A program made the position numbers and the translations under genes. Positions 55,547-64,000 of a stretch of 64,000 nucleotides of DNA are shown one piece after another. The stretch is taken from positions 130,558 through 194,557 of the forward strand of contig NZ_JBFRXP010000002.1 in the NCBI RefSeq assembly GCF_041146875.1, in the 5' to 3' direction. Position 1 is the stretch's first letter. Every line of letters starts with the position of its first letter. The DNA is from Igneacidithiobacillus sp041146875 (GTDB lineage: Bacteria > Pseudomonadota > Gammaproteobacteria > Acidithiobacillales > Acidithiobacillaceae). The notes beneath the pieces were generated by a model, which searched no databases, was not told where the DNA came from, and worked only from the letters and a program-made list of their open reading frames with translations.

Positions 55547-55703
55547 GACTGCTCCTGTCCAGTTAAGATGCCGCAAGTGTAGCATTCCTCCACGCGCCAC
55601 GGCAGGGAGGCTGGGGCGCGTCTTGTCACCGCGCCGTACCTCGTTTCCGTCATGGATCTGTCTTGATATTGTAGAGTCTTTCTGCAAAAGTCTCCGCAAT
55701 ACC

Positions 55704-55732
55704 TTGACAAAAAAGGGGAACGTCGGATAGCT
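55704..55732 (+). promoter_or_regulatory. Promoter candidate of ftsK
   Basis: TTGACA (55704-55709), a 17-base spacer and ATAGCT (55727-55732) precede the ftsK ATG at 55740. Transcription would begin within a base or two of the start codon, and no Shine-Dalgarno is seen, so ftsK could be read as a leaderless message. Confidence 0.45.
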
Positions 55733-55739
55733 TGCGAGC

Positions 55740-58061
55740 ATGTCGAAAGCACGTGGCGCAGCAGCATTGAATGGTTCGGCGCGGGTGGGTAAGCCGAACA
55801 AGAGCAATTATCCCTGGCGTAGGGAGCTCCTGCTCTTCGTTCTTTTTCTCTTCAGCCTTTTTGTGGCCATCTCCCTGATCAGCTTCCATCCCCTGGACCC
55901 GAGCTGGTTCAACAGCGGTCGAGGAGAGCCTACGCGCAATTGGGGCGGCGAAACGGGCGCCGAGCTGGCAGCTTTTCTGGTACAAATTCTGGGTATTGCG
56001 GCGTGGCTGCTGCCCTTTGCCCTCGTGGCCTTCTGCTGGAGCTGGTTGCAACGCTTGCATCGGCAGCGCCCTTTGCCGCGCCTACGGATCCTCGGCGGGA
56101 TACTGTTTTTCCCGAGCTTTAGCGTGCTTTTGGCCTTGCTTTGGCCGTTGGCTTGGTGGCCAATCAAGGGCCAAAGCCCCGGAGGGATTGTGGGTTTTGG
56201 TCTGTCCGCCCTGCTCGCCCCGGTGATCGGTTCGGTTGGCGCAGGCTTGCTATTTTTCGCGGCCGCCCTGGTCAGTGTCGCGCTCCTCACCCGGTCCAGT
56301 CCCGCACAGTGGCTAAGCTATATTCAAGCGCCAAAGATACCGCATTTCAGTAGGCCCAAATTCCCTCATTTTTCTTTGCGCTTACCACGCCGACAGCGTA
56401 ATTCGGCAACAACATCGGTGGCGCCAACTGCAACTAATACTGCGAATCTGCCAACAGCTCCCAAGACAACGGAACTAGAACGCCCGGTGTCGACGCCCAA
56501 GCAGGCCTCGCTGTTGCGCCCGAAGGCTGCGAAGATGGGTACAGAACAATTACCTTTGCCGGCTCCCGTTGGCCCCCCACGCGCTGATGGCTTGCCCGAA
56601 TTGGCTCTGCTGGATGCAGCCGACGCAGATGATCCGGCCCTGGTCCCTTCCGCGGAAGAACTGGTGGCACGTTCCCGCTTCCTGGAAGAAAAATTTGCCG
56701 ATTTTGGTGTCAGCGCCCAAGTGGTCGATGCGCATCCGGGCCCGGTCATTACGCGTTATGAGATCGAACCCGCAGCCGGAGTAAAAGTGAGTCAGGTCGC
56801 AGGCCTGAGCAAGGATCTGGCGCGTGTGCTCACTGCTCGGGTTCGTGTGGTCGAGGCGATCCCCGGTAAGGCCACCATGGGTATCGAGGTCCCTAATCCC
56901 AAACGACGTGTCGTGCGCTTGTCCGAGATCCTCGGCAGTTCGGCATTCTCCCACAGCAAAAGCCTGTTGACCCTGGCATTGGGACAGGACATTAGTGGTC
57001 AGCCAATCGTTGCTGATCTGGCGCGCATGCCCCATCTTCTAGTCGCGGGGACTACTGGCGCTGGCAAGTCCGTTGGCGTCAATGCCATGATTTTGAGCAT
57101 TTTGTACAAGGCTACAGCGCAAGAAGTGCGCATGATCCTGGTCGATCCCAAAATGCTCGAGCTTTCGGTCTATGAGGGTATCCCCCATCTCCTGGCGCCC
57201 GTGGTCACCGATATGCAAGAGGCGGCCAATGCCTTGCGTTGGTGTGTTGCCGAGATGGAACGCCGTTATAAGTGGATGGCCCATGCTGGCGTGCGCAATC
57301 TCGCGGGCTACAATCAGAAACTGCGCGAGGCGGACGCGCGCGGTGAGACGCTGCCGGGGCCGGACAAAGACTTCAACGACGAGCCGATTGCTTTGCGGCC
57401 CCTGCCGGCCATCGTCGTCGTTATTGATGAATTTGCCGACTTGATGATGGTTGTTGGCAAGCAAGTGGAAACGCTGATTACCCGCTTGGCGCAGAAGGCG
57501 CGGGCGGCCGGTTTGCATCTGATCATGGCCACCCAGCGCCCGTCGGTCGACGTAATCACTGGCCTGATCAAGGCCAATATCCCCACGCGCATTGCCTTCC
57601 AGGTATCTTCGCGTATCGATTCCCGCACCATTCTCGATCAAATGGGTGCGGAAACCCTGCTCGGTCAGGGGGATATGCTCTACCTGCCGCCGGGCAGTGG
57701 CTACCCCTTGCGCGTACATGGTGCCTACGTTAGTGACGATGAGGTGCACCGCGTGGTCGAGAGTCTGCGTCAGTTGGGTGCGCCAGAATACGATGAAGAT
57801 ATTCTCTCCAGCTCTGCTGAGGATGGCGGCATAGGTGACGGCGGGGATAGTGGTGCAGAGAGCGACCCTCTTTATGATCAGGCCGTCGCCATTGTCACCA
57901 GTAGCCGCAAGGCCAGCATCTCCTATGTGCAGCGCCAGCTGAAAGTCGGTTATAATCGAGCTGCTCGAATGATCGAGGAAATGGAGAGGGTAGGCATCGT
58001 TGGTCCTCTACAAAGCAATGGTAGTCGAGAAGTATATGCTGCTGCCCCGCCGCGAGACTGA
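55740..58061 (+). CDS. ftsK: DNA translocase FtsK
   Basis: The 773-residue FtsK has four N-terminal membrane spans (about 25-185), a short linker (about 190-280) and the motor. The motor has Walker A VAGTTGAGKSVGVNAM (about 437-452), VVVIDEFADLMMVVGKQVE and a C-terminal gamma domain (YDQAVAIVTSSRKASISYVQR, winged helix). It moves chromosomes at the septum and activates XerCD. The linker is far shorter than in E. coli, as in many SpoIIIE-like forms. lolA follows with its start inside the ftsK end. Confidence 0.96.
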   Translation: MSKARGAAALNGSARVGKPNKSNYPWRRELLLFVLFLFSLFVAISLISFHPLDPSWFNSGRGEPTRNWGGETGAELAAFLVQILGIAAWLLPFALVAFCWSWLQRLHRQRPLPRLRILGGILFFPSFSVLLALLWPLAWWPIKGQSPGGIVGFGLSALLAPVIGSVGAGLLFFAAALVSVALLTRSSPAQWLSYIQAPKIPHFSRPKFPHFSLRLPRRQRNSATTSVAPTATNTANLPTAPKTTELERPVSTPKQASLLRPKAAKMGTEQLPLPAPVGPPRADGLPELALLDAADADDPALVPSAEELVARSRFLEEKFADFGVSAQVVDAHPGPVITRYEIEPAAGVKVSQVAGLSKDLARVLTARVRVVEAIPGKATMGIEVPNPKRRVVRLSEILGSSAFSHSKSLLTLALGQDISGQPIVADLARMPHLLVAGTTGAGKSVGVNAMILSILYKATAQEVRMILVDPKMLELSVYEGIPHLLAPVVTDMQEAANALRWCVAEMERRYKWMAHAGVRNLAGYNQKLREADARGETLPGPDKDFNDEPIALRPLPAIVVVIDEFADLMMVVGKQVETLITRLAQKARAAGLHLIMATQRPSVDVITGLIKANIPTRIAFQVSSRIDSRTILDQMGAETLLGQGDMLYLPPGSGYPLRVHGAYVSDDEVHRVVESLRQLGAPEYDEDILSSSAEDGGIGDGGDSGAESDPLYDQAVAIVTSSRKASISYVQRQLKVGYNRAARMIEEMERVGIVGPLQSNGSREVYAAAPPRD

Positions 58062-58701
58062 TCGCGTGCGCCGTAGCGTTTCCGCCTTTCTGGCGATCTG
58101 TCTAGTCCTGGGCGCGAATTTGCCGGTACTGGCCGCCGACCCGAGCGCGCTTCTGGAAAAATTCTTCCAGTCCAGTAAAACGGTTACCGCCGATTTTCAG
58201 CAGGAAGTGCTCAATCATGGTGGCGTAGTCGAACAGAAAGCCAGCGGACAGCTCTGGATCGCACGCCCTGGTCGCTTTCGTTGGAATTACACGGGTAAGA
58301 ATGGCCAGATGATTGTCTCTGATGGCCAACAGGTCTGGCTCTACGAACCTGCCTTGCAGCAAGTTACCGTACAACCTCTGGGTAAAGTCCTGGGCAGCAC
58401 GCCTGCGGCACTCATTGCCGGGCGCAATGTGTTGCCTGAGGGTTTTCAAATCAGTGCTCTGCCGGATAAAAATGGCTTGCAATGGGTTCTGCTCAAACCC
58501 AAGAAGGGGCAGAGTCAGGGCTTTACATCCATACAGATGGGCTTTGATAACTCTGGTCAGTTGCGCGAAATGCTCATGCAAGATGCCTTTCAGCAGGAAA
58601 CCGTGCTGCATTTCGAGCACGTTCGCGTGAATGTCCCCATTCCCAATAAAACTTTTCACTTTACTCCGCCAGCCGGGGTAGACGTTCTCAAAAATCCCTA
58701 G
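58036..58701 (+). CDS. lolA: Outer-membrane lipoprotein carrier protein LolA
   Basis: About 221 residues. A signal peptide (RRSVSAFLAICLVLGANLPVLA) precedes the LolA fold: LEKFFQSSKTVTADFQQEV, GQLWIARPGRFRWNY and QVWLYEPALQQVTVQPL. The protein shuttles lipoproteins across the periplasm. The start is uncertain: ATG 58036 overlaps ftsK, whereas GTG 58066 lies four bases after its stop and gives a shorter signal. Confidence 0.9.
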   Translation: MLLPRRETDRVRRSVSAFLAICLVLGANLPVLAADPSALLEKFFQSSKTVTADFQQEVLNHGGVVEQKASGQLWIARPGRFRWNYTGKNGQMIVSDGQQVWLYEPALQQVTVQPLGKVLGSTPAALIAGRNVLPEGFQISALPDKNGLQWVLLKPKKGQSQGFTSIQMGFDNSGQLREMLMQDAFQQETVLHFEHVRVNVPIPNKTFHFTPPAGVDVLKNP

Positions 58702-58713
58702 ACTGGAGTAGTC

Positions 58714-59814
58714 ATGCGTAAGACCCTGGTTTTTTTTGCCCTAAGCACGCTGATTGAATTCGCCGGCGTCAGTCTCGCTTCTGCCAATTCCTTTGCTGTG
58801 CCAACGGGGGCCGCTGCTTTATCCGAAGCTGGTGCCGTGGTGGCCGATGGGCAACCTATTAGTGACTACTCCTACAACCCTGCGGGTATGGCGTTTTTTT
58901 CCGGTAATCGAGCAGCCATCGAAATCTTGGCGCAACGTCCATCAATCAGCTACTCCGGCGCCGCTGGCAGCAGCGGAGCAGCGACCAATACCAGCATTCT
59001 TGCCGATCTGTATTACACGCATCGCTTCAACAGTATGCCCCTCGCGGTTGGCATCGGCGTTACCTCGCCTTACCTCTTACGCAGCGATTGGGCTGCGGAT
59101 TCTCTGTATTCCGGTAGTCCCTACTTGCAAAATCAAGTGCGTGTCATCGATATCAATCCCAGCATTGCCTATCTCGTCCTCCCCGACCTCAGTGTTGCCG
59201 TAGGGCTGGATTATTATCAGAGCATCGGCGGGCGATTTGGCAATATTTCTGCTGATGGCGGTGGCGTAGGCGGACGCATTGGCTTGCTTTACAGCACCGA
59301 GGTCTACAATGTCGGACTCAGCTATATTTCTCCGGCCAGTCTCAGCGCCGGAGGCGGCAAGATCGAACTGCCGAGCAAGTTACAGGCCGGTTTTCGCTAT
59401 CGCTGGACGCCTTCCTTTGCCACCGAGCTTGATGTCGATTGGACGAATTGGGCAAACACACAATTGCCGTATTACGGTAATCTGGGCTGGAAGTCAGCCT
59501 TAGCCTATCGCGTTGGATTGAGTTATCACCTGAGTCAGGATCTGGAAATTCGCGGTGGTATTGCCCACGAAGACAGCCCCGCAGGTGCCCAAGCCATCCA
59601 GTTGGCAACGCCGGCCACGGCATCCAATTTGGCATCTTTCGGTTTGGGGATTGGTCTCGGGCCGTGGCACTACGACATTGGTGCCAGTTATGCCCTCTCT
59701 GGAACTGCTGGCGGTGCGCCATTTGCCATTCCAGATTCTTCCAGTACCGTGCCTGGCGGGAGCTATAAGGCCAGTGCCTTCACCCTTGGTGTGGCTTTGG
59801 CCCGTAGTTTCTGA
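58714..59814 (+). CDS. FadL/TodX-type outer-membrane transport protein
   Basis: The 366-residue beta-barrel has a signal peptide (cleavage near LASANS) and then SFAVPTGAAALSEAGAVVAD, YSYNPAGMAFF and a run of amphipathic strands ending in FTLGVALARSF with the terminal aromatic of outer-membrane proteins. The family carries long-chain fatty acids or hydrophobic compounds. It is 12 bases downstream of lolA. Confidence 0.88.
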   Translation: MRKTLVFFALSTLIEFAGVSLASANSFAVPTGAAALSEAGAVVADGQPISDYSYNPAGMAFFSGNRAAIEILAQRPSISYSGAAGSSGAATNTSILADLYYTHRFNSMPLAVGIGVTSPYLLRSDWAADSLYSGSPYLQNQVRVIDINPSIAYLVLPDLSVAVGLDYYQSIGGRFGNISADGGGVGGRIGLLYSTEVYNVGLSYISPASLSAGGGKIELPSKLQAGFRYRWTPSFATELDVDWTNWANTQLPYYGNLGWKSALAYRVGLSYHLSQDLEIRGGIAHEDSPAGAQAIQLATPATASNLASFGLGIGLGPWHYDIGASYALSGTAGGAPFAIPDSSSTVPGGSYKASAFTLGVALARSF

Positions 59815-59823
59815 ATGTCCTGA

Positions 59824-61116
59824 ATGCCTGATCGACGTCCGCTGGCCGCACGCATGCGGCCGTCCAGCCTCGCAGAGTTCGTCGGTCAGCCGCAGCTTTT
59901 GGGCGAGCACGGCAGCCTGCGAACAGTGCTCGACGGCGCCCCGATTCCATCCATCATCCTTTGGGGTCCGCCAGGGTCTGGCAAAACGACCCTCGCCCGT
60001 CTCCTGGCAACACAATCTACAGTCGACTTCGTCACCCTTTCGGCCGTCGAAAGTGGCGTCAAAGAGCTGCGCGCGGTTGCCGAGAAGGCGCGGCAGGCCC
60101 GGGAGATCGGACTCGCAACGGCCCTTTTTGTGGACGAGATCCATCGCTTTAATCGGGCGCAGCAGGATGCCTTGTTGCCCTATGTAGAAGAGGGCATCTT
60201 CACCCTGATCGGTGCGACGACCGAAAACCCGAGCTTTGCTTTGGTCTCGGCCCTGTTGTCCCGGGCGCGTGTGCATGTCCTCCAGCCCCTGGAATCCACC
60301 GCGTTGCAAGAAATTCTCGACCGCGCATTGCGGGATAGCGAAAATGGTTTGGGTACGCATAGTCTGAGTCTTGCGCCCGATGCTCGATCGCTACTGATTG
60401 ATGCAGCTGACGGTGACGCCCGACGCCTGCTCGGCATTCTCGAGCTGGCCGCCGACGGCACCCAGGATCGTGGCGAGATTGCCGAAGAGCAGGTGCAGCG
60501 CGCGATTGGCCAGAATTGGCGACAGTTCGACCGCAACGGAGAGCAGTTCTATGATCAGATCTCGGCCTTTCACAAATCCCTGCGTGGCTCCGATGCTGAC
60601 GCCGCCCTCTACTGGCTCGCGCGTATGCTTGATGGCGGAGCCGATCCATTGTATCTAGCGCGCCGAATGGTGCGTATGGCCAGCGAAGATGTCGGCCTGG
60701 CCGACCCACGTGCCCTCAGCATCGCCATTGCCGCCCGCGATGCCTATGCCTTTCTTGGTAGTCCCGAAGGCGAGTTGGCCCTGGCCGAGGCGGCGGTATA
60801 TCTGGCCAGTGCGCCCAAGAGCAACCGCATCGAACTTGCCTGGAACAATGTGCGCGCTCAGATACGACGGGAAAAGAGTCATCCCGTACCCCTGCATTTG
60901 CGCAATGCCCCCACTAAGCTTTTGCGAGAACTGGATTACGGCAAGGAATACCAATACGATCACGCCTTTCCCGACGCCATTGCGCCCAGCCAGCTGTATC
61001 TGCCGCAGGGAATGGCGAAGGCCAACTGGTACACCCCCACAGAACGGGGATTTGAGAAAACCATGGGCGAGCGCCTGGACTGGATTGCTGCCCATCGAAA
61101 AACCTCTGGAGACTGA
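59824..61116 (+). CDS. rarA: Replication-associated recombination protein A
   Basis: The 430-residue clamp-loader-like AAA+ ATPase (RarA/MgsA/WHIP family) has LAARMRPSSLAEFVGQ, Walker A LWGPPGSGKTTLARLL, FVDEIHRFNRAQQDALLP and IGATTENPSF. It works at stalled replication forks. An ATG start lies nine bases after the porin stop, and serS follows after three. Confidence 0.95.
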   Translation: MPDRRPLAARMRPSSLAEFVGQPQLLGEHGSLRTVLDGAPIPSIILWGPPGSGKTTLARLLATQSTVDFVTLSAVESGVKELRAVAEKARQAREIGLATALFVDEIHRFNRAQQDALLPYVEEGIFTLIGATTENPSFALVSALLSRARVHVLQPLESTALQEILDRALRDSENGLGTHSLSLAPDARSLLIDAADGDARRLLGILELAADGTQDRGEIAEEQVQRAIGQNWRQFDRNGEQFYDQISAFHKSLRGSDADAALYWLARMLDGGADPLYLARRMVRMASEDVGLADPRALSIAIAARDAYAFLGSPEGELALAEAAVYLASAPKSNRIELAWNNVRAQIRREKSHPVPLHLRNAPTKLLRELDYGKEYQYDHAFPDAIAPSQLYLPQGMAKANWYTPTERGFEKTMGERLDWIAAHRKTSGD

Positions 61117-61119
61117 AAT

Positions 61120-62394
61120 ATGCTCGACCCGAATTTACTACGCACCCAAACGGCTGATGTTGCTGCCGGACTTGCCCGGCGTGGCTTCGTTCTGGGTGTG
61201 GAGGCATTGCAGTCTCTCGATCAGCAGCGTAAAACCTTACAGGTCGATCTTGAGAGCCTGCGCAACGAGCGCAACATCCTCTCCAAGGCCATTGGTGTGG
61301 CGCGCCGAGATGGGCGGGATACCCAAACTGAGCAAGCACGGGCTGCAGAGGTCGCCGTCGCCGTCAGCGAACGAGAGAGCGAGCTGAGTGTTGTCCTGAC
61401 CCAGTGGGAAGATTGGGTGCGCGGCATCCCCAATCTGCCCCAGGCAGACGTACCCGATGGCGCGGATGAAAGCGGTAATGTCTGTCTGCGTAGTTGGGGA
61501 GAGATTCCGAACTTCGACTTCTCGGTAAAAGACCATGTCGATGTAGGCGCAGAACTCGGTATTCTTGATTTTGCGGCGGGTGCCAAACTCGCTGGCGCGC
61601 GTTTCGTTGTCCTGCGTGGAGCGGGTGCTCGTTTGGAGCGAGCGTTGGCGCAATTCATGCTCGACCTCCATACCCAAGAGCACGGTTATGAGGAAATCGC
61701 ACCGCCCTACCTCGCTAACCCGCAATCCTTGTTGGGCACCGGCCAGTTGCCTAAGTTTGAGGAAGACCTCTTCGCCTTGCGCAACGACGATTTTTACCTG
61801 ATCCCCACCGCCGAAGTCCCGCTCACCAACCTGCTGCGCGATGAGATCATTACCGACCTGCCACAAAAATACTGCGCCTACACGCCCTGTTTTCGTCGGG
61901 AGGCAGGCTCTGCCGGGCGCGATACACGGGGCATGATCCGCCAGCATCAATTTGATAAGGTCGAGATCGTGCAGATCGTACGTCCAGAAGAATCAGCCGC
62001 GGCGCTCGAAGAGCTCACTGCCCATGCCGAAAAGGTCTTGCAGCTGTTAGAGCTTCCCTATCGCGTGATGCTGCTCTGTGCCGGCGACATGGGTTTTTCG
62101 GCAGCAAAGACCTACGACCTGGAGGTATGGTTGCCAAGTCAGAATTGCTATCGCGAAATCAGTTCTTGTAGCAATACCGAGAGCTTCCAGGCACGGCGTC
62201 TGCAACTGCGCTACCGCGACAGTGATGGCAAGCCACAGCTGGTCCATACCCTGAACGGCTCCGCCCTGGCAGTGGGCCGTACCCTGGTCGCCTTGCTCGA
62301 AAACCATCAGCAGGCCGATGGGCGCATTTACGTCCCTCTTGCCTTGCGCCCGTACTTGCGTGGCGAAGAATTTCTGGAAGTCCGTGGCGAATGA
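61120..62394 (+). CDS. serS: Serine-tRNA ligase
   Basis: The 424-residue class II synthetase has the N-terminal coiled-coil arm that holds tRNA-Ser (about 30-105), motif 2 CFRREAGSAGRDTRGMIRQHQFDKVE and motif 3 LNGSALAVGRTLVALLENHQ. It directly follows rarA. Its end overlaps rof. Confidence 0.97.
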   Translation: MLDPNLLRTQTADVAAGLARRGFVLGVEALQSLDQQRKTLQVDLESLRNERNILSKAIGVARRDGRDTQTEQARAAEVAVAVSERESELSVVLTQWEDWVRGIPNLPQADVPDGADESGNVCLRSWGEIPNFDFSVKDHVDVGAELGILDFAAGAKLAGARFVVLRGAGARLERALAQFMLDLHTQEHGYEEIAPPYLANPQSLLGTGQLPKFEEDLFALRNDDFYLIPTAEVPLTNLLRDEIITDLPQKYCAYTPCFRREAGSAGRDTRGMIRQHQFDKVEIVQIVRPEESAAALEELTAHAEKVLQLLELPYRVMLLCAGDMGFSAAKTYDLEVWLPSQNCYREISSCSNTESFQARRLQLRYRDSDGKPQLVHTLNGSALAVGRTLVALLENHQQADGRIYVPLALRPYLRGEEFLEVRGE

Positions 62395-62629
62395 TCCCTA
62401 TGTCCCCATTTCCTGTGCATTGCACAGCGAGCTGGAGCTGGCTGCCATGCGCCGTCGCCCGGTGGCGCTTCATCTGAGCGATGATCATACATTGTCTGGG
62501 ATCATTGCCGATGTCTGGACCGCGCGAGGGCGAGAGTGGTTGTTGCTCATCCCCAGCGCGGAGCGAACGGGCACCCATTTTTTGATTGATCTGATCGGTG
62601 TAGAGGGAGCAAATGAAGTTTTATTGTAA
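62384..62629 (+). CDS. rof: Rho-binding antiterminator Rof (YaeO family)
   Basis: The 81-residue protein reads DPYVPISCALHSELELAA near the start, then RPVALHLSDDHTLSGIIADV and EWLLL, matching E. coli Rof/YaeO, which binds Rho at its primary RNA site and blocks termination. It uses GTG 62384, within the serS end, and its own end overlaps the L,D-transpeptidase by 17 bases. Confidence 0.85.
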   Translation: MANDPYVPISCALHSELELAAMRRRPVALHLSDDHTLSGIIADVWTARGREWLLLIPSAERTGTHFLIDLIGVEGANEVLL

Positions 62630-63665
62630 GAGATTGCTGGGAATCGCTGCGGCCATAACAGTCGCGCTACTGGCGGACACTGCGGCGCAGGCGGCAGAGT
62701 TTCCGCTGCCAGTAGCGGGTACCAACATGGTCGGGCAGCTGCAGGTAGTCATCGCTCGGCAACAAGACACCTTGCTGGATATCGCGCGTCACTATGACGT
62801 GGGCTACAACGAAATCCGCGAGGCCAACCCTGGCGTTGATCCTTGGCTACCGGGCACGGGTACACGCGTCGTTGTGCCAACTCGCTATATCCTCCCGCCG
62901 CCGCCGTGGCAGGGCATTGTCATCGACATTCCTGCGCGCCGTCTGTACTACTTCCCTGCGGGCAAAAAGGTGGTCTATACCTATCCCATCGGTATTTTCC
63001 GTCCGAAATGGCCGGATCCGTTGGGTAGCACGCGCATTATCGCCAAGGTCAAAAACCCCAGTTGGACAGTGCCTAAAAATATTCAGGAAGAGCACGCCAA
63101 GGCAGGCGAACCCATTCCTGCTTACTTCGCTCCAGGGCCAGACAACCCAATGGGCGAGCTGGCGTTGGAGACGGGATGGTCACAGATCTTTATCCATGGC
63201 ACCAACAAGCCCTGGGGCGTGGGCATGCGCGTCAGCCATGGCTGCTTCCATGTGTATCCGGAAAACGAGGTCCAACTCTTCTCGATGGTGAAAGTGGGCA
63301 CGCCGGTGCGCAGCATCGACGAACCCTACCTAGTAGGGAGTGACGGAGACGGCCATCTCTACTTGCAGGCCTTTGCGCCTATCGAGGCCTACAAGAGTGA
63401 GCTCTCGCCGCAACAACGTGCCGTCAATGCCATCGTCCAGTATCAAAGAGGCATGGCCACCTCGGTAGTGGTGAACTGGCAGCGCGTCATCAACCTCGTG
63501 CAAAAACCCAATACTGTACCTACCGGCATTGACGTGTCTGCGCCCAGTCTGGAGCAGGTAGTGACTGCGCTACCAGCGCAGTCCTATGCCTTCGCCCCCT
63601 ACGGAGATGATGCAAATCAAGCGACTCCACCACCGGCGCACCAGGGATCGGCTGGCCCCAAATAA
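62613..63665 (+). CDS. L,D-transpeptidase with LysM domain
   Basis: The 350-residue periplasmic enzyme has a signal peptide (KRLLGIAAAITVALLADTAAQA), a LysM-like peptidoglycan-binding segment (VIARQQDTLLDIARHYDVGYNEI, about 48-70) and a YkuD catalytic domain with VSHGCFHVYP, where Cys is the nucleophile. It makes 3-3 crosslinks or attaches lipoprotein. ErfK/YbiS family. A G+C-rich hairpin (63681-63706) follows the stop. Confidence 0.93.
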   Translation: MKFYCKRLLGIAAAITVALLADTAAQAAEFPLPVAGTNMVGQLQVVIARQQDTLLDIARHYDVGYNEIREANPGVDPWLPGTGTRVVVPTRYILPPPPWQGIVIDIPARRLYYFPAGKKVVYTYPIGIFRPKWPDPLGSTRIIAKVKNPSWTVPKNIQEEHAKAGEPIPAYFAPGPDNPMGELALETGWSQIFIHGTNKPWGVGMRVSHGCFHVYPENEVQLFSMVKVGTPVRSIDEPYLVGSDGDGHLYLQAFAPIEAYKSELSPQQRAVNAIVQYQRGMATSVVVNWQRVINLVQKPNTVPTGIDVSAPSLEQVVTALPAQSYAFAPYGDDANQATPPPAHQGSAGPK

Positions 63666-63680
63666 AGTGCTTGCAATGGG

Positions 63681-63706
63681 GGAGCGAGCTGGGTATAGTT
63701 CGCTCC
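63681..63706 (+). terminator. Hairpin after the L,D-transpeptidase gene
   Basis: GGAGCGA and TCGCTCC pair across twelve bases, 16 bases past the stop, and a second small stem follows. No T-run is present, so termination strength is doubtful. Confidence 0.35.
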
Positions 63707-63753
63707 TCGCCGCTGAGCGGTGAGAGTGAAAACGACGAAGAATAGCTGATACA

Positions 63754-63782
63754 TTGCTTTCCAATCTGATTCACGCTAAGAT
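63754..63782 (+). promoter_or_regulatory. Promoter of the initiator tRNA gene
   Basis: TTGCTT (63754-63759), a 17-base spacer and TAAGAT (63777-63782) end 12 bases before the tRNA. A start near 63789 would give a very short 5' leader. Confidence 0.6.
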
Positions 63783-63793
63783 GTAAGACCCGG

Positions 63794-63870
<77 letters not shown>

Positions 63871-64000
63871 ACATGCAGTATGTTGTTTTGCTCTTTACCA
63901 ACCGAGTGGAGATGTGTGGGGTTTAGGCCCTAAGCATTATGTAGGTGTTTGCTGGTGACTGGTAGGCGCGAGCCTGTTTAGTGGCTGGTAGATGTCTAGA
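63871..64000. other. Downstream flank of the tRNA, no feature seen
   Basis: These 130 bases hold no gene or clear hairpin. The repeated TGGTGACTGGTAG/GTGGCTGGTAG near the right edge is too short to interpret. Confidence 0.4.

Noticed and set aside
59500..60360. 286-residue reverse frame opposite the porin and rarA
   Set aside because: Shadow of two well-supported forward genes.

Overview
The window is from the draft chromosome of a Gram-negative proteobacterium, most likely an acidophile close to Acidithiobacillus. This is inferred from the mix of genes, not from a database match. The gene content is gamma/beta-proteobacterial: LolA, FadL-type porin, CIRCE-controlled hrcA-grpE-dnaK-dnaJ, Rof, and S-methyl-5'-thioinosine phosphorylase. 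A 98-base run of N (17721-17818) marks a scaffold join.

Positions 1 to about 21950 look like the right-hand part of an integrated conjugative or genomic island. It carries a VirB1-like transglycosylase, a VirD4/TraG coupling protein, a UvrD-type helicase (frameshifted twice) and a TraB nitrilase-like transfer protein. Cargo has been inserted among these. The largest piece (872-11341) is a tight six-gene operon in which every junction overlaps: serine recombinase, MmeI-like adenine DNA methyltransferase, SF2 helicase, GIY-YIG (T5orf172-type) protein, PHP-plus-SMC-like ATPase (TrlF-like), and AlbA_2/Schlafen-type ATP-binding protein. It is a strong candidate for a multi-gene DNA-modification defence system that fits neither BREX nor DISARM, and it is the most interesting part of the window. 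A second, A+T-richer cargo block (18013-21600) is a quorum-sensing island: LuxI-type AHL synthase, RsaM (DUF4902) modulator, an AidA/PixA-family inclusion-body protein with a lux-box-like site, and two small proteins I do not recognise. No luxR is present. The island ends at 21914-21950 in a 37-nt 3' fragment of a tRNA-Pro gene, as expected for an attachment site. The intact tRNA should lie at the other end, left of the window.

From 22091 onward the sequence is compact core chromosome. In order it holds: dTDP-rhamnose synthesis (rmlACDB); a PEBP protein; four tandem CorA-like channels whose selectivity motifs have diverged; rpmB-rpmG; CIRCE and hrcA-grpE-dnaK-dnaJ-dapB; an ABM-fold protein, mrp and dcd; yqhA-dut-coaBC facing left; radC-dgkA and small envelope proteins; a DsrE protein; purine and methylthio salvage (HPRT, MTIP); glutathione reductase and a peroxiredoxin-glutaredoxin hybrid; serB-mfd; ispD-ispF-truD; a MerR regulator; smr-trxB; ftsK-lolA; a FadL-type porin; rarA-serS-rof-L,D-transpeptidase; and the initiator tRNA. 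Many of these genes overlap by 1-20 bases, so they are probably translationally coupled.
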